Assembly (NCBI GenBank): GCA_964496695.1
Contig: CAZCBE010000025.1
Location: 1 to 64,000 of the forward strand
Direction of reading: 5' to 3'
Source: SXTU01 sp964496695
Lineage (GTDB): Bacteria; Verrucomicrobiota; Verrucomicrobiia; Limisphaerales; SXTU01
Length of the DNA stretch: 64,000 nucleotides
Part shown: positions 1 to 8,833 of the stretch, one piece after another
Position numbering within the stretch: position 1 is the stretch's first letter
How the letters are laid out: every line of letters begins with the position of its first letter
The notes under the pieces: generated by a model
Database searches by the model: none
What the model saw: the letters and a program-made list of their open reading frames with translations, nothing else
Told to the model about the DNA's origin: nothing
Translations under genes and position numbers: made by a program

Positions 1-76
1 CATTTTCCAGTGTTCACCCAACGGTATTTCCGAACACCCTCTGAAAGGGTCGAACGCATCGGATGGCGTTGAGTTC

Positions 77-157
77 AACCCCTCCCGGGGTTGGGCCCCA
101 CGTCGCGCTCACCGTGGGTTTCACCCACGGCTATTCACATGGCACCCCTCCGGGGTG
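77..157. repeat. Cluster of small palindromes upstream of tannase gene
   Basis: Three hairpins follow one another: AACCCC/GGGGTT (77-92), CCGTGGGT/ACCCACGG (112-130) and CACCCC/GGGGTG (143-157). This is the short-hairpin style of intergenic repeat common in PVC genomes. Apart from these palindromes, bases 1-282 show no convincing gene. Confidence 0.6.
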
Positions 158-282
158 ATTGCAGGCCGCGCCGGCAACTCGGCAAGTAACTGAGATGCGT
201 CCATGTGTGTCCAACACGTTCGACAGTTTGATCGACGTTTTACAACACCTCGGAATAAACTCATCCGAACTCGCACACGCCC

Positions 283-1764
283 ATGAACCGAACGATCACC
301 GCCCTCGGCCTCGCTGCACTGCTCAGTTGCCTTTCAGCGTTCAGCCAGACTTCACCCGCAGGCGATCCAAAGCTGGCCGCGCTACGCGCGCTGAAAATCG
401 ACGCCGCGACGATCACCCAGGTGGAGCGCGATGCGTCGGCGACGCGGACCATCGTGAAGCTGGTGCTCCATCCCGCGAAGGGTTCCAGCATCAACGTGGA
501 AGTCTGGCTCCCCGATGCCAAGAAGTGGAACGCCCGCTTTCTTGGCCTCGGCAATGGCGGCGCGGCCGGCAAGATCAATCCCGGCGGCCTCGCGGCGCAG
601 AGCGCGGCGGGTTATGCAGTGGCGACCACGGACATGGGCACGGCGCCCAATGCCAGCTCCGGCGTCGGCAATCCGGAGGTATGGAAGGACTTCGGCTTCC
701 GCGCCACGCACCTCATGACCGTCGCGGCCAAGCAGATCGTGCGGGCGCACTACGGGAAGGGCCCGGAGTTTTCGTATTTCAGCGGCGGCTCGACCGGCGG
801 CCAGCAGGCGCTGCAGGAGGCGCAGCGTTACCCCGAGGACTACGATGGCATCGCGGCCGCCGTCGCCGCGCATTGCCGCACGCCGCTGCACGCCTACTTC
901 CTGTGGAACGACCAGATTTTGAAGAGGTGCCCCTTCACCAAGTCGCAGGACGCCAGCGTCATCGCCGCCGCGAACGAGTATATGGCGGCGCGGGAAATCC
1001 CGGTGGCGGCGGGCAAATTCGTCTCCGACCCGCGCTGCACCGCCAAGGACATCGAGGCCGTCATCGCCCTCGCGCGGAAAAAGGATGCGACCCTCACCGA
1101 CGCACACGCCGCCGCCTTGAGAAAGCTCTTCGACGGACCGCGCCATGCCGTGACCGGCGAGCGCATCTTCAATGGCATTCCGCTGGGCAGTTCCATCGAG
1201 GCCGCGCATGGCCACCTGTATCTCTTCAACTGGGTCTTCGGCGCGGACAAGAAGATGGAAGACATCAATTTTGGCGCGGACATGGACACCTACACGGCCC
1301 GGCTCGCGCCGTATCTCAATGCGGAGAACCCCGACCTCAGCGCGTTCGCCAAGCGCGGCGGCCGGCTGGTGATGACCCTCGGCACGGCGGATTCCGTCGT
1401 GCCCTACCACGCCTCCATTGACTACTACGAGCGGGTGATCGAGCGGCTCGGCGGGCTCGATCAGGTGCAGTCGTTCTTCCGTTTCTACGTCGTGCCCGGC
1501 CTGGCGCACGGCGGAGGCCCGGGCATCAATCAGCCGCCAAACCTGCTCGAAGCGGTGCGCGCCTGGCGTGAGCAAGGCACCGCGCCGGTCGCGCTGCCGG
1601 GACGACATGTGGAGAATGGCAAGCCCGCGTGGGAGATGCCCATCTATCCCTATCCGTCACGCACCGGATGGAACGCCGCCACGTCGAGTTTTCAGCGCGT
1701 GGATGGCCCACGCGGCGGCGTGGAACGGATCGCCGAACGCTTCCGCCCGGCGGCGGCCGAGTGA
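283..1764 (+). CDS. Secreted tannase/feruloyl esterase family protein
   Basis: The 493-residue protein starts with a Sec-type signal peptide (about residues 1-22, ending near AFSQ) and should act in the periplasm or outside the cell. It matches the tannase/feruloyl esterase family, alpha/beta hydrolases that split ester bonds of gallate or ferulate esters. Seen: the nucleophile motif GGSTGG near residue 170, an acid loop GTADSVVPY near residues 366-374, and the catalytic-histidine motif PGLAHGGG near residue 407. Two cysteines flank the lid region. Length is normal for bacterial members. It stands alone on the plus strand. The family call is firm; the substrate is not known. Confidence 0.88.
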   Translation: MNRTITALGLAALLSCLSAFSQTSPAGDPKLAALRALKIDAATITQVERDASATRTIVKLVLHPAKGSSINVEVWLPDAKKWNARFLGLGNGGAAGKINPGGLAAQSAAGYAVATTDMGTAPNASSGVGNPEVWKDFGFRATHLMTVAAKQIVRAHYGKGPEFSYFSGGSTGGQQALQEAQRYPEDYDGIAAAVAAHCRTPLHAYFLWNDQILKRCPFTKSQDASVIAAANEYMAAREIPVAAGKFVSDPRCTAKDIEAVIALARKKDATLTDAHAAALRKLFDGPRHAVTGERIFNGIPLGSSIEAAHGHLYLFNWVFGADKKMEDINFGADMDTYTARLAPYLNAENPDLSAFAKRGGRLVMTLGTADSVVPYHASIDYYERVIERLGGLDQVQSFFRFYVVPGLAHGGGPGINQPPNLLEAVRAWREQGTAPVALPGRHVENGKPAWEMPIYPYPSRTGWNAATSSFQRVDGPRGGVERIAERFRPAAAE

Positions 1765-1834
1765 GGTGGAAGGCGCGCCGGGCGTCAGAAATCAGTCCGA
1801 ATTCCGAACTGGGCGGACGCCGCTGCGCAGGAGC

Positions 1835-1959
1835 GCGGCCTTCAGGCCGCAGCAACGGAAGCACGCCAGGGGTGGTTCAATCGCCCTATTCCCAGCACAA
1901 CCTTCTGCGGCGAGAACGCCGCGCTCAACGCGGGCAGCGGGCTGACCCCAGCCCGCTGC
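1835..1959. repeat. Hairpins between convergent genes
   Basis: Between the tannase gene and the convergent barrel gene lie GCGGCC-TTCA-GGCCGC (1835-1850) and a strong 12-bp hairpin GGCAGCGGGCTG/CAGCCCGCTGCC (1932-1959, loop ACCC). The second could act as a bidirectional terminator, although no U-tract follows. Confidence 0.5.
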
Positions 1960-1974
1960 CTGCGGAATCAAAAC

Positions 1975-2505
1975 TCAGAACGCAAAGCGCAAGCCCAGCC
2001 GGGCGACGCCGTAATACTTGGTCTCTTTCGGCACCACGCCGCGGCCGTCAATAAACAGTCCGATATGCGGGCTGAAGCGATATTCCATGCCCAGCCCAAC
2101 CTGGGCAAACCACGTATCAATGCCAAACTCGCGGCCACCGCCACCGTAGGCATAGGGCGCGAAGCCGCTCTGGCCCAGCGGCAGGCGATAGAGAAAATTG
2201 AGGGACGTGCTGTCAATGAACGAACCGCTGGTGTCCTCGGCATAGGCATCCCCGCCAATGCCAAGATTCTTGCTGAAGTAGTAGTTTACTCCCGCGCCAA
2301 TGCCCAGGCGGGTGTTCTGGCGGACCCGTGAACGGGAGACGTGATCAATGGTGTAGCGGGAGACCGACCCGCTGCCGAAGACGTCCATGGAGAACTCGTT
2401 CGCCCGGTATAAGTCCCCGGCGTTTTCCTGCCCCAGGGCCGAGTGTGAAGCCAGCATCAGCACGGTGCCGCCGATGATCATTGCATTGCTCAATAGTTTT
2501 TTCAT
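1975..2505 (-). CDS. Small outer-membrane beta-barrel protein
   Basis: A 176-residue protein when read from ATG at 2505 (MKKLLSN), which gives a clean signal peptide ending at ALGQE; an in-frame ATG at 2562 would add 19 residues that do not look like a signal. The mature part is made of alternating aromatic/polar strands (LGIGAGVNYYFSKNLGIGGDA, APYAYGGGGREFGIDT, VGLGMEYRFSPHIGLFIDGR) and ends ARLGLRFAF with a terminal phenylalanine, the usual signal for BAM-assembled barrels. Length fits an 8-stranded OmpA/OmpW-like barrel. No specific ligand can be inferred. Confidence 0.7.
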   Translation of the reverse strand: MKKLLSNAMIIGGTVLMLASHSALGQENAGDLYRANEFSMDVFGSGSVSRYTIDHVSRSRVRQNTRLGIGAGVNYYFSKNLGIGGDAYAEDTSGSFIDSTSLNFLYRLPLGQSGFAPYAYGGGGREFGIDTWFAQVGLGMEYRFSPHIGLFIDGRGVVPKETKYYGVARLGLRFAF

Positions 2506-2933
2506 AGGCGCCATCCTAACTGTGCCAAGGCCGGACCCGGCCATGGGGTATAACCCGACCATGAATGCTCTGGCAAAGAGTGGGGTGCGCGCTCTCCTAA
2601 ACCACGTTCGGAGTCCCGGCTTCAGCCGGCGGAACCGTGCGCAAAGCCGGACGCTTCGTGCGCAGCATCCAATTTGACCACCGAGACACGATAAACACAG
2701 AGATTTGCCTTCGCCGCCGCCCCGTGTTCCATCGCACCGACCAGAAACCGCAGAGAATTTCCCACAGATTCAAGGCGACCACAGACGGAGAAGCCAATCG
2801 TTGACCGCCTGCAATGTGCGGGAACCTTCTGAGTTCTCTTGTCCCAGCCCTCTCTGTGTTCATCGTGTCTCTGTGGTCAATTCGGGCTGCCGCTCTGCGT
2901 TGGATGGGAAGCGCTGGAGCCCAACTGCATCGC
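2506..2933. other. Gene-free gap with dispersed repeats
   Basis: I see no gene here. The gap holds a GTTCGGAGTCCCG element (2605-2632) whose relative is at 8275-8300, and an inverted pair of ACACGATNAACACAGAG elements (2676-2702 and 2852-2878) related to the 28-bp palindrome at 18,108-18,184. The promoter of the minus-strand barrel gene should be just above 2505. Confidence 0.6.
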
Positions 2934-5603
2934 TCAAGTCAGACTCCCAATCCGAACCAGACTCAACGCCGGCTCACCACTCGCCCGCGAGGCGGCCAGA
3001 TCCAGCGTAAACTCCGCGACCCAGTCGTTGTGACCGTCCGGGTCCACGAGCATCTGCTGCACGCGCCAGGTGCGCTGGTCCTCGGCGGGCTTGGTGTAGG
3101 TGTGGCGGGCATTCCGGGCTTCGGGATCGAGACAAAGGTGGCGATGTCCGGCGAGGAACCCGTCCATCGCGATGCGCAGACGCTCGGCGGTCCACGGGAC
3201 GCCGTCCGGGTCATTGGGTGAGGCGAGATGGCTGAGCGCCGTCTCCGTGTCCGCGTTCACCCAGCCGCGCAGGAAGCTGAAGATGCGGGTGCGGATCGCC
3301 GCAGTGAAGGCCTTCGTGTCCCGCGTGATGTCGCGCGCGGCTTCCTCGGCTCCCGGCGGACGCACTTCCTTGGTCTCGGTGCGCTGGTAGGACGGGTTGC
3401 GCATCCGCTCCCACTCGTCCATCAGGCTGGCGTCCACCTGCCGGATCATGGTGCTGAGGTAGATCTCCATCTCACGCAACGTGTCGTTCTTCGCGGCGTC
3501 GGGCACGGTCTGGGTGAGCACCTTGAAGACGCCGTTCAAGTGCCGCAGCAGAACGCCCTCGGCGCGGTGCAGCTCGTAGTCGCGGATGTAGTCTGAGAAC
3601 GAGCGGAAGGACTCGAACATCTCGCGCGCGATGGACTTGGGCCGGATGTTCTCCTGGCCCACCCACGGGTGGCGCGCGGCGAACTCGTTGAACGTCGTGT
3701 AGATGAACTCGCGGTTCGGCTTCGGATATTCGAGCTTCTCCAGCTCGTCCATCCGTTGCTCGTAGGGCACGCCTTCCATCTTCATCTCGGCCATCTTCTG
3801 GTCCTTCACGCGGTCGAGCTGACGGCGCAGGATGATGTCCGGGTCCTCGACGATGGACTCCGCCAGGGTGAGCACGACCAGTGCGTAGTCCGGCGCGTTG
3901 GGGTCCATGAGCGGCAGCGTCTCGAGCAGGTAGAGCGAGAGCGTCTGGTCCATCGAGAAATCGTACTGCAACGCGACGTTCACTCGGAGTTTCGCCCCGG
4001 CAGCAGCCGACGTGAGGAGGCTCTGACTTTCATTTCCGCTTTCCGCTTTCCGCTTTCCGCTTTGAGATTGAGCCTCCTCACGTCCAGCCTCCGCAGTAAT
4101 GCTACGGAGGACGGGTCGGCTGCTACGCGGGTTGAGGAACTCGATGATCTTGTGCTCCACCAGCGAGCGGAACAACTGCCACGCGCGCTTGCGGTGGGCC
4201 TGCTTCTGCTTGGGCGACTCGTGGCAGTCGCGGATGAGCCGCTGCATCGCGACGCAGCCATCGTCCGGCCGGCTGAGCATGTTGAGCAGCATCGCGTGCG
4301 TCACCGCAAAGCGCGAGGTGAGCCGCTCCGGCGGTGCGGCCATGAGCCGGGCGAAGGTGTTCTTGTCCCAGTTCACGAAGTTCCGCTCCGGCGGCTGGCG
4401 CTTCACCGTCTTCTTGCCGTCGCGCGCGGACTTCTCCGCGAGCTTGAGGTTCTCGATGAAGTGCTCCGGTGCCTGCGCCACCACCCAGCCACGATCATCA
4501 AAGCCCTTGCGCCCCGCGCGTCCGCTGATCTGGTGAAAGTCCCGCGCGCTGAGGATGCCGGTCTTCTGCCCGTCGAACTTGCAGAGCTTGGTGAAGAGCA
4601 CCGTGCGGATCGGCACATTGATGCCCACGCCGAGCGTGTCCGTGCCGCAGATCACCTTGAGCAGGCCGCGCTGCGCGAACTGCTCGATGAGCACACGATA
4701 CTTCGGCAGCAGGCCCGCGTGGTGCAGGCCGATGCCGTGCCGCAGCCACTTCTTGATCTCGGGGCCGTAGGGGCTGGTGAACTTGAAGCCTTCGAGCGCG
4801 TTGGCCACCGCGGCCTTCTCATCGCGCGTGCAGACGTTGATGCTCGTGAAGTCCTGCGCGCTCTGCGCCGCCTCCATCTGCGTGAAGTGGACGACGTAAA
4901 CCGGGCCTTTGCCGTCCGCGAGCAGGCTTTCCAGCGTTTTGGAGAGCGGCAGCTCCGAGTAGGCGAACTCCAGCGGCACGGGCCGGCCGGTGGAGGCGAC
5001 CGTCACGGTGGGCCGCTTGTTTAAGCGCGTCAGTTCCGCCTCGAAGAACGTCGTGTCGCCCAGCGTGGCGGACATGAGGAGGAAGCGCGTCTGTGGCAGC
5101 GTGAGCAGCGGCACCTGCCACGCCACGCCACGCTCGCGGTCGGCGTAGTAGTGGAATTCGTCCATCACCACCTCGCGCACGCCGGCATCCTTGCCTTCGC
5201 GCAGGGCGAGGTTCGCGAGGATCTCAGCGGTGCAGCAGAGGATGGGCGCGTCGCGGTTGACGGTGGCGTCGCCCGTGCTCAGGCCGACGTTGTCCGGGCC
5301 GAACTCGCGGCACAGCGCGAGGAACTTCTCGTTCACCAGCGCCTTGATGGGGCAGGTGTAAATGGAGCGTTTGCCCTGGGCCAGCGCCTTGAAGTGGACC
5401 GCCGCCGCCACGAGCGATTTGCCCGAGCCCGTGGGCGTGTTGAGGATGACGTTCTTCTCCTCGAAGAGTTCGAGGATGGCGGACTCCTGCGTGGGATACA
5501 GCTCCAGCCCGCGCGCCGTGACGTAGTCAAGGAAGCGCCCGAGCAAGGTGTCGTTGCTCAGGTCATCGCCGCGCGGAAGCAGATCATAGAGCGTGGTGGC
5601 CAC
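2934..5603 (-). CDS. Ski2-like DEAD/DEAH helicase with DUF3516 C-terminus
   Basis: An 889-residue superfamily 2 helicase of the Ski2/Mtr4-like group with the bacterial DUF3516 C-terminal half, probably an RNA helicase in the cytoplasm. Motif I TPTGSGKS is at residues 56-63, motif II DEFH at 148-151, motif III SAT at 178-180, and motif VI QISGRAGRKG at 358-367. Residues about 493-538 are low-complexity, Ser/Glu/Lys-rich, and are encoded by a palindromic repeat inserted in frame (separate entry); the flanks join smoothly to the normal family sequence on either side. The start at 5603 gives MATTLYDLLPRG, normal for the family. It is transcribed alone. Confidence 0.9.
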   Translation of the reverse strand: MATTLYDLLPRGDDLSNDTLLGRFLDYVTARGLELYPTQESAILELFEEKNVILNTPTGSGKSLVAAAVHFKALAQGKRSIYTCPIKALVNEKFLALCREFGPDNVGLSTGDATVNRDAPILCCTAEILANLALREGKDAGVREVVMDEFHYYADRERGVAWQVPLLTLPQTRFLLMSATLGDTTFFEAELTRLNKRPTVTVASTGRPVPLEFAYSELPLSKTLESLLADGKGPVYVVHFTQMEAAQSAQDFTSINVCTRDEKAAVANALEGFKFTSPYGPEIKKWLRHGIGLHHAGLLPKYRVLIEQFAQRGLLKVICGTDTLGVGINVPIRTVLFTKLCKFDGQKTGILSARDFHQISGRAGRKGFDDRGWVVAQAPEHFIENLKLAEKSARDGKKTVKRQPPERNFVNWDKNTFARLMAAPPERLTSRFAVTHAMLLNMLSRPDDGCVAMQRLIRDCHESPKQKQAHRKRAWQLFRSLVEHKIIEFLNPRSSRPVLRSITAEAGREEAQSQSGKRKAESGNESQSLLTSAAAGAKLRVNVALQYDFSMDQTLSLYLLETLPLMDPNAPDYALVVLTLAESIVEDPDIILRRQLDRVKDQKMAEMKMEGVPYEQRMDELEKLEYPKPNREFIYTTFNEFAARHPWVGQENIRPKSIAREMFESFRSFSDYIRDYELHRAEGVLLRHLNGVFKVLTQTVPDAAKNDTLREMEIYLSTMIRQVDASLMDEWERMRNPSYQRTETKEVRPPGAEEAARDITRDTKAFTAAIRTRIFSFLRGWVNADTETALSHLASPNDPDGVPWTAERLRIAMDGFLAGHRHLCLDPEARNARHTYTKPAEDQRTWRVQQMLVDPDGHNDWVAEFTLDLAASRASGEPALSLVRIGSLT
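4000..4128. repeat. Palindromic repeat element inserted in frame in helicase gene
   Basis: Nested inverted repeats: outer AGCAGCCGAC (4003-4012) with GTCGGCTGCT (4115-4124), inner GACGTGAGGAGGCTC (4009-4023) with its perfect complement (4070-4084). In the loop are four tandem copies of TTTCCGC (4033-4060). The element encodes about residues 493-538 of the helicase without stop or frameshift. The core GACGTGAGGAG recurs at 21,155-21,165 between genes, so this is a mobile or dispersed family. Confidence 0.8.
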
Positions 5604-5701
5604 GGGAGGGGCAGGCTAGAGCGTCGGGATGAAGGAGAGAAGCCAGGAAGCAGGCGGGTGCGCGAGCGGTCGTCCCGGACTGGCGCGTATTCCGTCCTAA
5701 C

Positions 5702-5808
5702 CGGGCAAGCGGGGACGCTTGCGGCACGGCCGGCCGGAGGCCGGCGCTACGTAGCGCCGGCGTCCCGCGGGCCGTGTCGCCGGCGTCCCCGCCGGCCTCC
5801 GAGACGGT
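5702..5808. repeat. GC-rich dispersed repeat, copy 1
   Basis: A roughly 100-bp element full of short palindromes (GCCGGCCGGAGGCCGGC, GGCGCTACGTAGCGCC, CCCGCGGG). A near-identical copy lies at 21,022-21,117 in the same orientation. It fills the gap between the helicase start and the DoxX gene; bases 5604-5846 contain nothing else recognisable. Confidence 0.8.
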
Positions 5809-5846
5809 GCAAGTTGCGAGCGCGCCCTCGTCTTCCAGACGCGCCT

Positions 5847-6227
5847 CTACTTCAGAGCCCTTCGGCCCGGAGCGATGGCAGCCCAATAAACCCACGCGAT
5901 GAACACGATCTGAAACGGCAGGCGTGCCCACAAAACCCACGACGAAATCGCCACGCCTTCCCACCCGTGCAACGCCACATGCACATTCGCCGGGAACACC
6001 GCGACGAGCAGCGCGATCAAACCCCACCCGGCCGCGACCCGCAGCCTTGGGATCAGCAGTCCCAGCCCGCCGAGCACCTCTGCAACGCCGCTCACCACGA
6101 TCAATTCGCGCGGCCAAGGCAGATAGCCCGGCATCATCGTGAGATACGGCCCCGGATCCAGGAAGTGATTCACGCCGGCGACGATGAAGAACACCGCGAG
6201 AACCCAGAGTGAGATGGTGCGGAGCAT
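5847..6227 (-). CDS. DoxX-like membrane protein
   Basis: A 126-residue protein with four predicted membrane helices (about 5-22, 44-62, 66-86 and 97-116). The opening VFFIVAGVNHFLDPGPYLTMMPGYLP followed by a short helix and GGLGLLIP is typical of the DoxX/DoxD-like family of small quinone- or redox-associated membrane proteins. No neighbour gives a specific role; the gene below (6249-6635) lies 21 bp upstream on the same strand and may be co-transcribed. Confidence 0.75.
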   Translation of the reverse strand: MLRTISLWVLAVFFIVAGVNHFLDPGPYLTMMPGYLPWPRELIVVSGVAEVLGGLGLLIPRLRVAAGWGLIALLVAVFPANVHVALHGWEGVAISSWVLWARLPFQIVFIAWVYWAAIAPGRRALK

Positions 6228-6248
6228 GAGGCGAGGCCTACCCGCACT

Positions 6249-6635
6249 TCAGTTCAACCCGCCATCATGGATCTCCGCCAGCCGGTTCGCGATGCTGTCG
6301 TTGAGCCGATGCGCCGCGCGCTCGGCGTCCTCGCGGTGGGCGTAGAAGCCTGCCCGCTCCAGCGTCTGCGTGCGGCCATTGACCGTGACTTCGTAGGTGG
6401 TTTCGCGCGTGTCCTGCACCTGGCCCGTGAGCACGACATAGCCGGGATGCGCGAGGGCGTTCTCCGTGGTGACGGGTTCGAGATGGATGAGCCACACGGT
6501 TTGCCCGGCGCAGACGGGCGTGGTGCGCAACCGCGCCTCCTGTCGGCGCTGCTCGAAGCCGGCCATCCGCGACTCCTCGGCGTCGCGATAGACGGCGGCC
6601 ATTTCGGCAACAAGTTCCCGGGCGTCTTTGCTCAT
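6249..6635 (-). CDS. Hypothetical protein, 128 residues
   Basis: A soluble, charged protein without signal peptide or membrane segment; I do not recognise a family. The N-terminal third is helical (RELVAEMAAVYRDAEESRMAGFEQRRQEAR); the middle is beta-rich (VYLIHLEP, GYVVLTGQVQDTRETTYEVTVNGRTQTLERAGFY) and ends with a helix rich in Ala/Arg. The stop of this gene is 21 bp before the DoxX start on the same strand. It is also 22 bp downstream of nothing but the next gene's stop at 6658, so all three may share a transcript. Confidence 0.55.
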   Translation of the reverse strand: MSKDARELVAEMAAVYRDAEESRMAGFEQRRQEARLRTTPVCAGQTVWLIHLEPVTTENALAHPGYVVLTGQVQDTRETTYEVTVNGRTQTLERAGFYAHREDAERAAHRLNDSIANRLAEIHDGGLN

Positions 6636-6657
6636 GGTTCGAATTGGAAAGGGCCGC

Positions 6658-8220
6658 TCATTTCCGACCGAAGCTCGCGACTGCTTTCATGCTGCGGTGA
6701 TAGATACGCCCGCCCGCGTAGGAAAGCGAATTGAGGCTCCACGTCTGCCCCGGCTGGCCGAGGTCGTTCACCGCCAACAGCGCCTTCTCATCCAGGACGG
6801 CGGCGCGTCCATCGAGCACATAGGTGACGCCCATCATCGTGGTGAAATACACCTTGCCGCCAACCGCCGTGGGGCTGCCGAGATAACCCCACCACCAGCC
6901 GTCGCCCTGCGAACGCTTGTCCGACGCGACGTCTATCCCGCGCGAGTTGAGCGTCGAGGACTTCTGCGGCTTGTTCCAGGTGAACTCGTCCGGCTGGCCC
7001 GCCGTGCGCGTGACGGACACGGGCACTTCGAGGTATTCCACCTTGCCGGTCTCCAGATGCACGCGGCCCACGCAGTAGGGCGGGCCGAGCTTCTGCTTGC
7101 CGTTCTCCGTGTAGCACAGGAACCAATGCCAGTCGCCGAGCAGGAGGTTGCAGAATTGCGCGGGGAAGACTTTCAACGCCGGGGTCTGCTTGCCGAGGTC
7201 CGTGTCGGCGAGCAGCTCATGCTTGCCGGTCGCGACGTTGAAGCGCCGCCAGTCCACCTGCTTCACGAGCGACTGCGAGCGCAGCAGCTTGCCGGTCGCG
7301 GCGTCGAGCACCTGATGCTCGGACGCATCAATGTCAAACCACGCCGCGTATTTCGCGTTCCAGTGCATGGTGTAACACGCCTTGCTGCGGCTGGCCTCGT
7401 AGCGCCAGAGCGTCTTGCCTTCCTTGCCCGGCACGAGGCTCGTGAGGCTCAGACCGATGGGCAGCTCGGGGACGCCGTGATACGCGCCGCGCCCTTGCAG
7501 CACGGCGGGCGTGCCGTCCGCGAGGCGGCCGAAGACCGGCGTGTTGTAGTGCGTCATCGCGTCATCGGCCACCCACAGCGTGCGGCCGGTGCGCTTGTCG
7601 AGGGCGCGGATGTAGTTCCACGGGTCTTTCCCCTCGCGCTTGGGATCTTCCGGGTCACGCGGCTCCATGTTCAGCAACGCGTCGTTGATGAGCATCGGCT
7701 CGAACTGCTTGTTGAACGGGCGGCCACCGGTCGGCTGCCACTCGCGGAACCAGACCTGCTTGCCCGCGAAGTCGTAGCAGCCCACCGAGCCGCACGCGTT
7801 GAAGAACCACACATGCTGGCCATCGGTGACGGGCGAGGGCGAAGTCGCGTCGCTGAAGAAGTAGGCCGGCACGCTGGTCTCGCGACCCGGCAAGTTCACG
7901 GTCCAGAGGATCTTGCCGGTCTTCGCGTCGAGGCAGTGGCCGATGATGTCCTTGCCCAGCGGCGCTTTGCCGTCCTCGGGCTTGAGCGTGGTGAGGAAGA
8001 CACGGTCGCCCCACACCGCGATGCCGCCCTGCCCGGTCTCCGGCAGCGTGGTGCGCCAGACGACGCCCTCGTTGCGCGCGAGGCTCCACTTCACCGGCAC
8101 GTTGTCCGCCTCGACGGACCAGTTGCCATTCGGTCCCGCCGCCTGCGGCCACTGGACATCGGCGGCAACCGAAGGTGATGCCACGGCGAGCAGCAGGACG
8201 ACAGTGCGCAGAAAGGTCAT
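6658..8220 (-). CDS. Secreted PQQ-like beta-propeller protein
   Basis: A 520-residue protein read from ATG at 8220, which starts a good signal peptide (MTFLRTVVLLLAVASPSVAAD). The frame stays open to 8403, but that part is repeat-derived and rich in Arg/Cys. The body is made of repeated WD/PQQ-like blades (AKTGKILWTVNLPG, KRTGRTLWVADD, GKEGKTLWRYEAS, GGKVYFTTMMGVTYVLDGRAAVL), as in outer-membrane-assembly BamB-like or PVC-specific PQQ-binding-like propellers. No PQQ-dehydrogenase active-site motif or heme site was seen, so an enzymatic role is not claimed. Predicted periplasmic. Confidence 0.78.
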   Translation of the reverse strand: MTFLRTVVLLLAVASPSVAADVQWPQAAGPNGNWSVEADNVPVKWSLARNEGVVWRTTLPETGQGGIAVWGDRVFLTTLKPEDGKAPLGKDIIGHCLDAKTGKILWTVNLPGRETSVPAYFFSDATSPSPVTDGQHVWFFNACGSVGCYDFAGKQVWFREWQPTGGRPFNKQFEPMLINDALLNMEPRDPEDPKREGKDPWNYIRALDKRTGRTLWVADDAMTHYNTPVFGRLADGTPAVLQGRGAYHGVPELPIGLSLTSLVPGKEGKTLWRYEASRSKACYTMHWNAKYAAWFDIDASEHQVLDAATGKLLRSQSLVKQVDWRRFNVATGKHELLADTDLGKQTPALKVFPAQFCNLLLGDWHWFLCYTENGKQKLGPPYCVGRVHLETGKVEYLEVPVSVTRTAGQPDEFTWNKPQKSSTLNSRGIDVASDKRSQGDGWWWGYLGSPTAVGGKVYFTTMMGVTYVLDGRAAVLDEKALLAVNDLGQPGQTWSLNSLSYAGGRIYHRSMKAVASFGRK

Positions 8221-8833
8221 GCGGAAGATTGGACAGCAGCGCGGGAAAATCACCAGTGCATTTGCGCCACTCCCCGTTCGGAGTCCCGCCTTCAGGCGGC
8301 ACGGCGTGCGAAGGCCGGTGACGCTGCGCGCGAAGCGTCTTTGAAAGCAGCACCCAAGGAAGTGCAGCCTTGCACCCGCCAGCAAAGGCCTTGACCACCG
8401 CACCGAAGGCCGCCGGCTTCAGGGCTGAAAGCCCGTCCAGTGACAGCCCGGGCTGGAGCCGAGCCCCGCGAGGCGGAGGCCCGGGTTCGGGATCCCCTTT
8501 CGTCACCGCCCTGAAGGGGCGGGACGCCGCACGGGGCGGAAAGGAGTTCCGCCCTTTCAGGGCGGGCAGGCTTGGCTGGCCGGGCTACCCGGGGCTTCAC
8601 CCCGGGCTGTCACCGGGCGGGCTTTCAGCCCTGATCCGCAGTCCACGCTGCCTCGCTCACGGGAATTCCCGAAAGGCAATAGGCCCAAGTGTCCGCAGAA
8701 ATGTCCGGACGATTGTCCTGCTTATCAATTACGGATGAAGCACTTGTGATGGGGTCGCTACATTTTAGCTGCGATTAATGTCCACACGCATGTCCAGTGT
8801 TTGGTGGGCGTTTTTGTTCGCGATATCATCGCT
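8221..8833. other. 613-bp gap made mostly of repeats
   Basis: No gene is supported. The gap holds a GTTCGGAGTCCCG element (8275-8300) and a composite element (8419-8634) listed separately. Bases 8640-8833 look unique but show no open frame with coding character and no clear promoter. Confidence 0.6.
8419..8634. repeat. Composite palindromic element, copy 1 (TCAGGGCTGAAAGCCCG ends)
   Basis: About 216 bp bounded by inverted TCAGGGCTGAAAGCCCG and CGGGCTTTCAGCCCTGA. Inside are CAGCCCGGGCTGGAGCCGAG, a CCCTGAAGGGGCGGGAC block and CCCGGGGCTTCACCCCGGG. The element at 23,901-24,114 carries the same blocks in reverse order and orientation, so the two are inverted copies about 15 kb apart. Confidence 0.85.

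Noticed and set aside
159..1421. Long plus-strand frame overlapping the tannase gene
   Set aside because: Arg/Pro-rich translation out of frame with the clear hydrolase motifs.
4033..4060. TTTCCGC tandem repeat as a CRISPR-like array
   Set aside because: Seven-base units without spacers; simple tandem repeat inside a palindromic element.
3669..5024. A 451-codon plus-strand frame opposite the helicase
   Set aside because: Antisense shadow of a gene with all helicase motifs; no family resemblance.
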